Of a stretch of 49,604 nucleotides of DNA, positions 44,603 through 49,604 are shown piece after piece. The first letter of the stretch is position 1. Every line of letters begins with the position of its first letter. The translations under genes and the position numbers were made by a program. The stretch is from Planctomycetota bacterium (GTDB lineage: Bacteria; Planctomycetota; Planctomycetia; Pirellulales; UBA1268). Under the pieces are notes generated by a model. The model was given only the letters and a program-made list of their open reading frames with translations, was not told the origin of the DNA and did not search any database. The stretch covers positions 1 to 49,604 of the forward strand of contig QWOP01000076.1 in NCBI GenBank assembly GCA_003669605.1, read 5' to 3'.

Positions 44603-46036
44603 TCACCGGGGACTGCGGCCGGTCGCCGGGGACGTGGCGGAGGCCTGGCTCACGGTTCCTTCAGCATCGTCGAAGATTGTCCACACCGGCGTCCGCTCGC
44701 GGAGTTTCTTTAGGTAGTCGTCCATTCCCTTTTTCCGCCGCTCCTGCGTGAGCGACTCGCGGATGCCCACCTGGGCCTCGATGAAGGGAGTCCGCCCAGC
44801 ATCGATCCGTTCAATGACGCGGACGATGTGCAGGCCGCCAGAGTCCTCGAGGATGGCGCTCAACTGGCCGACGGGGAGAGTGAAAATCGCCTCGTCGACG
44901 ACCTTCGAGACCAAACTCCCCTTGGTCGTCCAGTCGAACTGGCCGCCATTGGGAGCCGCCGGGCTCTCCGAGCGTTCGCGGGCCACCTCGATGAATGACT
45001 GTCCCTCGAGGACGTCATTTCCCATCGCCGCCAGCCGGTTCCAGGCCTCCTGCCGCGGCTGCCGGGGAGCGAGGCGGATGGTGAATTGCTCGAACCGCGC
45101 CTTGGCTGGGTATTCGTACTCGGCAAGGTGGTTCTGGTACCAAGCGATCATGTCGGCGTGGGGAATCTCTGTCTCGGTGGTCACCTTCTGCTGCACCCAC
45201 TGCTGGGCCAGAGCCCGCTCGAAGAACATCTTTCGCAGCCGGTCGAGCGACTGGCCGCGTGACCGCAACTGCTGTTCGTACTCTGCCAGCGACCCGAGCC
45301 CCGATTGCTTCACCATCTGCGGCAATTGCTGGGCGTCGAAGGCCTCCCCAACCTTCTTTTCGATCTCCGGGAGCCTTTTTTCCGGGATCGTCCGGCAGGC
45401 ATCGACATACACGATGAGTGACTCGACATGCTGTGGGAGCACCTGCTTGCAGATCTGTCGCTTGAGTTCGCGGATCTGGCCGGGCTTCATCCCCGGGGTG
45501 ACTTTGGCCAGCCACTCAAGCGCTGTCGGCGTCAGCAGATCACCCTCCAGCACCACCTCTGGTCCCACGCGAGCGATGACTTGGGTGGTGTCGAGCGACT
45601 CGGCCCCGGAGATGTCGAGCAAGTCCGGCTCGGTGAAGGCTGTCTGTTCCACCCCCCCATCGTCGCCGGGAGTCTGGGTGGCAGGCGGGACACCACCCGC
45701 TCGCGTCACCGACGGGGGTGGTTCGCTGATCGGCTCGAGTTCGCCCCCCGGCCGGCTGCGGATGCTCGACAGGACATGATTGCCCCCGGGCTTCCGGCCC
45801 GGCCACGAATCTGGCCGCGACACCGGGCGGGGGATGTGGGGCGTGAGGTTGGTCGTCGAGGTCGACGAGCTGGCAGGGCCGGTCATCGGCGGTGCCTGGG
45901 TAGCGCCGGCGCTCTGATTGTCAAATTGGTTGGCAATCCGCTGGCCTGAAGATGGCGTCGCGATCCCCAGGCTGATCGCCAAGGCCGCGGCGAGCGTGGC
46001 GGCGTGCTGGCGGCTGAGAAGACCGGTCGCGGTCAT
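44603..46036 (-). CDS. Parvulin-type (PpiC/SurA-like) peptidyl-prolyl isomerase
   Basis: 477 residues with a signal sequence (AATLAAALAISLGIATPSSG). A long Pro/Ser/Thr-rich low-complexity stretch covers about residues 35-150. Residues about 155-300 form a SurA-like helical chaperone region (VIARVGPEVVLEGDLL, PGQIRELKRQICKQVLPQ). A parvulin domain follows (about 310-415) with FEQFTIRLAP, the SFIEVARERSESPAAPNGG loop and GQLSAILEDSGGLHIVRVIE. It is expected to be a periplasmic folding factor for outer-membrane or secreted proteins. AAAGGA lies six bases before the ATG. The start is 10 bases from the mfd stop, so the two are probably co-transcribed although functionally unrelated. Confidence 0.88.
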   Translation of the reverse strand: MTATGLLSRQHAATLAAALAISLGIATPSSGQRIANQFDNQSAGATQAPPMTGPASSSTSTTNLTPHIPRPVSRPDSWPGRKPGGNHVLSSIRSRPGGELEPISEPPPSVTRAGGVPPATQTPGDDGGVEQTAFTEPDLLDISGAESLDTTQVIARVGPEVVLEGDLLTPTALEWLAKVTPGMKPGQIRELKRQICKQVLPQHVESLIVYVDACRTIPEKRLPEIEKKVGEAFDAQQLPQMVKQSGLGSLAEYEQQLRSRGQSLDRLRKMFFERALAQQWVQQKVTTETEIPHADMIAWYQNHLAEYEYPAKARFEQFTIRLAPRQPRQEAWNRLAAMGNDVLEGQSFIEVARERSESPAAPNGGQFDWTTKGSLVSKVVDEAIFTLPVGQLSAILEDSGGLHIVRVIERIDAGRTPFIEAQVGIRESLTQERRKKGMDDYLKKLRERTPVWTIFDDAEGTVSQASATSPATGRSPR

Positions 46037-46045
46037 CGTGATCCT

Positions 46046-49000
46046 TTAGCCGATGGGGCCATCCCGGCGGCGACGCAACCGGGCGGCGAGCGGTGCTTTC
46101 GGGGATGGGGGGGCCGCGGCGGGGGCCGTGGCCTGGGTCTGTACCGGAGTGCCGGCTGGGGGTCGGGCGACAAGGGCTGGCGCTGGAAGCGCCTGCCCTT
46201 TCGCTCCGGGGGGATTGGTAGTCGGCTTCGCCTCCCGTCGCAAGACCGCCGCAATCGCCGCCAGGAGGCTGTCGGGGGCTTCGAGAGTTCGGGGGTCTAG
46301 GGGGAGATAGGCGGTGCGGTCATCGACGAGGCGGAGGTTGCGGGCGGCGCCCCGTCCCGATTCCTTGATCGACTTCAGGCTGCGGAGGTCGTGGTGACGG
46401 ATGACCACCATCCCCCCTTCGCGGCCGATGGCGTCGATCCCGGCGCGTTGTGCCGCGACCCGGAGTCGGGCACAGGCCAGCAGCCGCTCGACAGGCTCCG
46501 GCCGCGGACCAAACCGGTCGACCAGTTCGGCCCCCAGATCGTTGATCTGGGCCTCGTCGGTGGCCCGCGAGAGCCGGCGGTAGATATCGATCTTGGAGCG
46601 AAAATCGGCAACGAACTCGCGGGGGAGGAAGGCGTCACCGGGGAGGTCGAGGGCCACCTGCGGTGGTTCGGCAGGGGGCATGCGCTTGATGCCCCGTACC
46701 GCTTGCTCGAGCAGCCGGCAGTAGAGCTCGTAGCCCACCGTGGCAATGTGGCCGCTTTGTTGCGTGCCGAGGAGGTTGCCGGCACCACGGATTTCCAGAT
46801 CGCGCATCGCCAATGAGAACCCTGCCCCAATGCTGGAAAACTCCTGGATCGCGCGGAGGCGGCGGGCGGCGGTGGGGGTCAGTTGGGCGTGCTCGTCGAC
46901 CAACATGTAGCAGTAGGCTCTGTGGTGCGACCGCCCGACACGCCCCCGGAGCTGATGGAGATCGGCGAGGCCGTAGTGGTCGGCCTCGTCGATAAAGATC
47001 GTGTTGGCGTTGGGGATGTCGAGGCCGCTCTCGATGATCGTCGTCGCCAGAAGGATCTGCGTCCGGCCGGCGATGAAGTCCACCATCACGTCTTCGAGCT
47101 CCGTCTCCGACAGCCGGCCGTGGCCGATACCGATGGAGACATTCGGCACGATCTGCGCCAATTTGTGCGCCACCATGTGGATGTCGTGGATCCGGTTGTG
47201 GACGAAGAACACCTGCCCCCCCCGGGCCAGTTCGCGGTCGATGGCGTGGCGAATCATCGCTGGATCCCAACGGGAGACGCGCGTCTCCACCGCCAGGCGG
47301 TTGGCCGGCGGCGTGGCGAGGTTGGAGATGTCGCGGATGCCGAGCATCGACATGTGGAGGGTGCGGGGAATCGGTGTGGCGGTCATCGTCAGCACATCGA
47401 CGCTGGCCCGCAGGCATTTCAACCGTTCCTTGACGTCGACGCCGAATCGCTGCTCCTCATCGACCACCAGCAGGCCGAGGTTGGCGAAGTGAATGTCGGC
47501 CTGGGCGATGCGGTGGGTGCCGATGACGACATCCACGGTCCCGCGGGCCAAGCCTTCGAGCGTGGCCCGTTCCTCCTGGGGCGAGCAGAATCTGGACAGC
47601 GCGCGGATCGTGAACGGAAACTCGGAGAACCGGGCAGTGAAACTGCGGCGGTGCTGTTCGGCAAGGACGGTGGTGGGAACGAGCACGGCCACTTGATGGC
47701 CCGCCTCCACTGCCTTGAACGCAGCCCGCATTGCCATCTCTGTCTTGCCGAATCCGACGTCGCCGCACAGCAGCCGATCCATCGGGCGGGGCTGTTCCAT
47801 GTCGGCCCGGATCGCGTCGGCGGCCGTCTTCTGGTCGGGGGTGGGATCGAAGGGGAACGAGTCCTCGAACGACTTCTGCCAAGCGGTGTCGGGGGGGAAG
47901 GCGATGCCCGGTCGGCTCTCACGCCTCGCCTGGAGTTGGATCATGTCGGCTGCCATGTCGGCGATGGCTTCGCGGACAGCTTGCTTCTGCTTTTCCCACA
48001 ACTTGCCGCCGACCTTGGCAAGTTTCGGAGAGAGTTTGGCGCCGCCGACATACTTCTGGACCAGCTCAATGCACGACGCGGGGACGAAGATCCGCGTCGC
48101 CTCGGCAAACTCCAGGTCGAGGAATTCCTCGGTTCGCCCCTGCTTCTCCAGCAGTTTCAGTCCCCGGTAGCGGCCGATGCCGTGGGACACATGGACGACG
48201 TAATCCCCCTCGTGGAGATCGAGGAAGGTGTCGATGGCGCGGGAGAGCCGTTGCCGTGGTGCCCGCGCGGTCACATCTTCGCGGCGGAACAGTTCCGCGC
48301 TGCTGACCAAGACGAACTTCTCGGGAACGAGGCGGAAGCCGCCGGAGAGGTGGCCGCGGGCGAAGTGCAAGCGACCTGTGCGGGCGGGGGCACTCTCGCC
48401 GAGAAGTTCCCCGAGCCGCGTCTCCTCCGCCTCTGACGGACAGACCACCCACACCTCCTGATCGCGGCCCACCGACTCCAGTTCATCCTTGACCCGGTCG
48501 AGGACACCGGTGAACCGTTCCACGCTTTCCACCGACAGGTTGGCAGTCGCTTCGAGGCTGGCTTGTGCTACCGAGGAAAGTGTCACCGAAGGGAAGCGGT
48601 AGATCCGTCGAAACACCTCTTCGGGATCGGAGAGGCCGGCTCCCGCGCCGAGCCTTTCGAACGTCCGCTTCGCCTCCTCGGCCAGTTCGCCAGGCTCGAC
48701 CAGCGCCCACCAGGATCCGGCCGGGACGATGTCGGCCAGTTGCGTCCGTCGCTGGGGGGCTGCCCCCTTGGCGATCGCGGGAGGCTGCGCGGACTTGCCA
48801 CGGCCCCGCTTCGTCGGCGTGGCGACCACAGCAGAGGCCTGGGGGACGGTCGCCGCCGCCAGCGCTGTCAGGTCGATCGAATCGAGCGTCGCCACGCTCC
48901 GTTGGGAGACGATGTCGAACGTCCGCAGCGATTCGATCTCGTTGCCGTCGAGTTCGATGCGGACCGGGCGATCCCAATCGGGCGCGAAGAGGTCGACGAT

Positions 49001-49604
49001 GCCGCCGCGGCGAGCGAATGTGCCCGGGCCCTCGATTGCATCGGTGGCCCGCCAGCCGCGCGAACCGAGCCAGTCGGCCAGTTCCTGGGGGTTGAGCCGC
49101 CCCCCCGGCTCCAGCCGCCGCGTGCTCTCCTCGATTTCGCGCGGGTCCGCCAGGGGGGGGAGCAAGGCCTGAATCGAGGTGACGACGATCCGCGGCCGCT
49201 CGCCCCCAGGCATCGTCAGTCGCTTGACGAGCGTCAGCCTCCCGGCGGCGGCCGGATCGTCGGGCGCCGGTTCGTCATTGTGGGCGAAGCTTTCCAGGGC
49301 CGGGAGGTGGGCGACTGCCAGCGTGGTGAACAGGGCGAGGTCGTCGACAAACACCTCAGCGTCGACCGCGTGGGGGAGGACAACGACGAGGACACCGTCG
49401 CGGCTCCCGAGCTCAGCGGCAAGCGCCGCCGCGGTGAGCGCAGAACTCGAGCCCCAGGTTCCGCCGATCGTGCCGCCGTGCCCCTCTTCGAGACTGGCAA
49501 CGACGTCGGCGAACCCGCTATGCGAGCGCAATGTTGCAGCCAGCCCGGTGAGCCGCGAGGAAGGCTCGAGATCGGGCGGCCGAGAACGAGAAGGCGGCAC
49601 CACG
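46046..49604 (-). CDS. mfd: Transcription-repair coupling factor Mfd, 5' end at window edge
   Basis: About 1185 residues are visible; the frame is still open at the window edge, so the true start may lie outside (GTG codons at 49603 and 49600 are the first candidates). Mfd removes RNA polymerase stalled at lesions and recruits UvrA. Seen in order: UvrB-like N-terminal part (TLRSHSGFADVVASL), RNA-polymerase-interacting region (GDYVVHVSHGIGRYRGLKLL), superfamily 2 helicase core with Walker A GDVGFGKTEMA (about 613), DEEQ box in VVDEEQRFGVD (about 714), TATPIPRTLHMS, GLDIPNANTIFID and QLRGRVGRSHHRAY, then the C-terminal TRCF domain (DAFLPREFVADF). The last 60 residues are Pro/Ala-rich. Confidence 0.96.
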   Translation of the reverse strand, partial: VVPPSRSRPPDLEPSSRLTGLAATLRSHSGFADVVASLEEGHGGTIGGTWGSSSALTAAALAAELGSRDGVLVVVLPHAVDAEVFVDDLALFTTLAVAHLPALESFAHNDEPAPDDPAAAGRLTLVKRLTMPGGERPRIVVTSIQALLPPLADPREIEESTRRLEPGGRLNPQELADWLGSRGWRATDAIEGPGTFARRGGIVDLFAPDWDRPVRIELDGNEIESLRTFDIVSQRSVATLDSIDLTALAAATVPQASAVVATPTKRGRGKSAQPPAIAKGAAPQRRTQLADIVPAGSWWALVEPGELAEEAKRTFERLGAGAGLSDPEEVFRRIYRFPSVTLSSVAQASLEATANLSVESVERFTGVLDRVKDELESVGRDQEVWVVCPSEAEETRLGELLGESAPARTGRLHFARGHLSGGFRLVPEKFVLVSSAELFRREDVTARAPRQRLSRAIDTFLDLHEGDYVVHVSHGIGRYRGLKLLEKQGRTEEFLDLEFAEATRIFVPASCIELVQKYVGGAKLSPKLAKVGGKLWEKQKQAVREAIADMAADMIQLQARRESRPGIAFPPDTAWQKSFEDSFPFDPTPDQKTAADAIRADMEQPRPMDRLLCGDVGFGKTEMAMRAAFKAVEAGHQVAVLVPTTVLAEQHRRSFTARFSEFPFTIRALSRFCSPQEERATLEGLARGTVDVVIGTHRIAQADIHFANLGLLVVDEEQRFGVDVKERLKCLRASVDVLTMTATPIPRTLHMSMLGIRDISNLATPPANRLAVETRVSRWDPAMIRHAIDRELARGGQVFFVHNRIHDIHMVAHKLAQIVPNVSIGIGHGRLSETELEDVMVDFIAGRTQILLATTIIESGLDIPNANTIFIDEADHYGLADLHQLRGRVGRSHHRAYCYMLVDEHAQLTPTAARRLRAIQEFSSIGAGFSLAMRDLEIRGAGNLLGTQQSGHIATVGYELYCRLLEQAVRGIKRMPPAEPPQVALDLPGDAFLPREFVADFRSKIDIYRRLSRATDEAQINDLGAELVDRFGPRPEPVERLLACARLRVAAQRAGIDAIGREGGMVVIRHHDLRSLKSIKESGRGAARNLRLVDDRTAYLPLDPRTLEAPDSLLAAIAAVLRREAKPTTNPPGAKGQALPAPALVARPPAGTPVQTQATAPAAAPPSPKAPLAARLRRRRDGPIG

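Overview
This window (high GC, roughly two thirds G+C by eye) is ordinary chromosomal DNA from a member of the Planctomycetota, most likely a Pirellulales-type organism. The evidence is a set of families found almost only in that phylum: a cysteine-rich YTV-repeat protein, a PSCyt1/DUF1549/DUF1553 protein paired with DUF1501 proteins, a DUF1559 prepilin-like protein, a BBP7-type outer-membrane barrel, an N-terminal LE-x-R-x-LL surface-protein signal, and the TIGR04137-type small basic protein. No rRNA, CRISPR array, insertion sequence or prophage was seen. There is one tRNA (Leu, anticodon GAG).

Layout. 1-9.4 kb: end of a YTV-repeat protein, galactokinase, a Tat-type alpha/beta hydrolase, a thioredoxin-like lipoprotein, a small secreted protein, a surface protein ending in an FKBP domain, and a BBP7-type porin-like protein. 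9.6-14.2 kb: a methyltransferase, divergent clpS/serS, and an SPFH protein. 14.3-21.7 kb: the planctomycete block PSCyt1-DUF1549-LamG-DUF1553, DUF1501, DUF1559, DUF1501. 21.7-24.6 kb: an S1-domain protein, tRNA-Leu and a DUF6580-like membrane protein. 24.8-31.9 kb: a three-gene beta-oxidation cassette whose last gene fuses an acyl-CoA ligase to an acyl-CoA dehydrogenase. 32-38.4 kb: SppA-like peptidase, sugar isomerase-like protein, a large secreted helical-repeat protein, and protoporphyrinogen oxidase. 38.4-42.8 kb: a minus-strand group (CopD-like membrane protein, coiled-coil peptide, PhyH dioxygenase, protein kinase, small basic protein) and tadA. 43-49.6 kb: citrate synthase, a parvulin-type isomerase and mfd, the last running to the window edge.

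How genes work together. The cassette at 24.8-31.9 kb encodes every catalytic step from free fatty acid to acetyl-CoA: activation and first oxidation on one chain, hydration and second oxidation on a FadJ-like chain, and thiolysis by a thiolase. Citrate synthase, which would take up the acetyl-CoA, lies about 11 kb away. mfd and the parvulin gene are spaced like an operon.

Most notable signals: (1) the ligase-dehydrogenase fusion; (2) a dispersed element of about 125 bp made of tandem hairpins, present in three copies (9.6, 31.9 and 42.9 kb), each beside gene 3' ends and twice supplying a stop codon; (3) a protoporphyrinogen oxidase gene with no ATG/GTG/TTG before its FAD-binding motif, apparently starting at ATC; (4) a 20-bp triplication that creates the stop codon of that gene; (5) a ClpS with an altered N-degron pocket; (6) an FKBP isomerase domain on a planctomycete surface protein.
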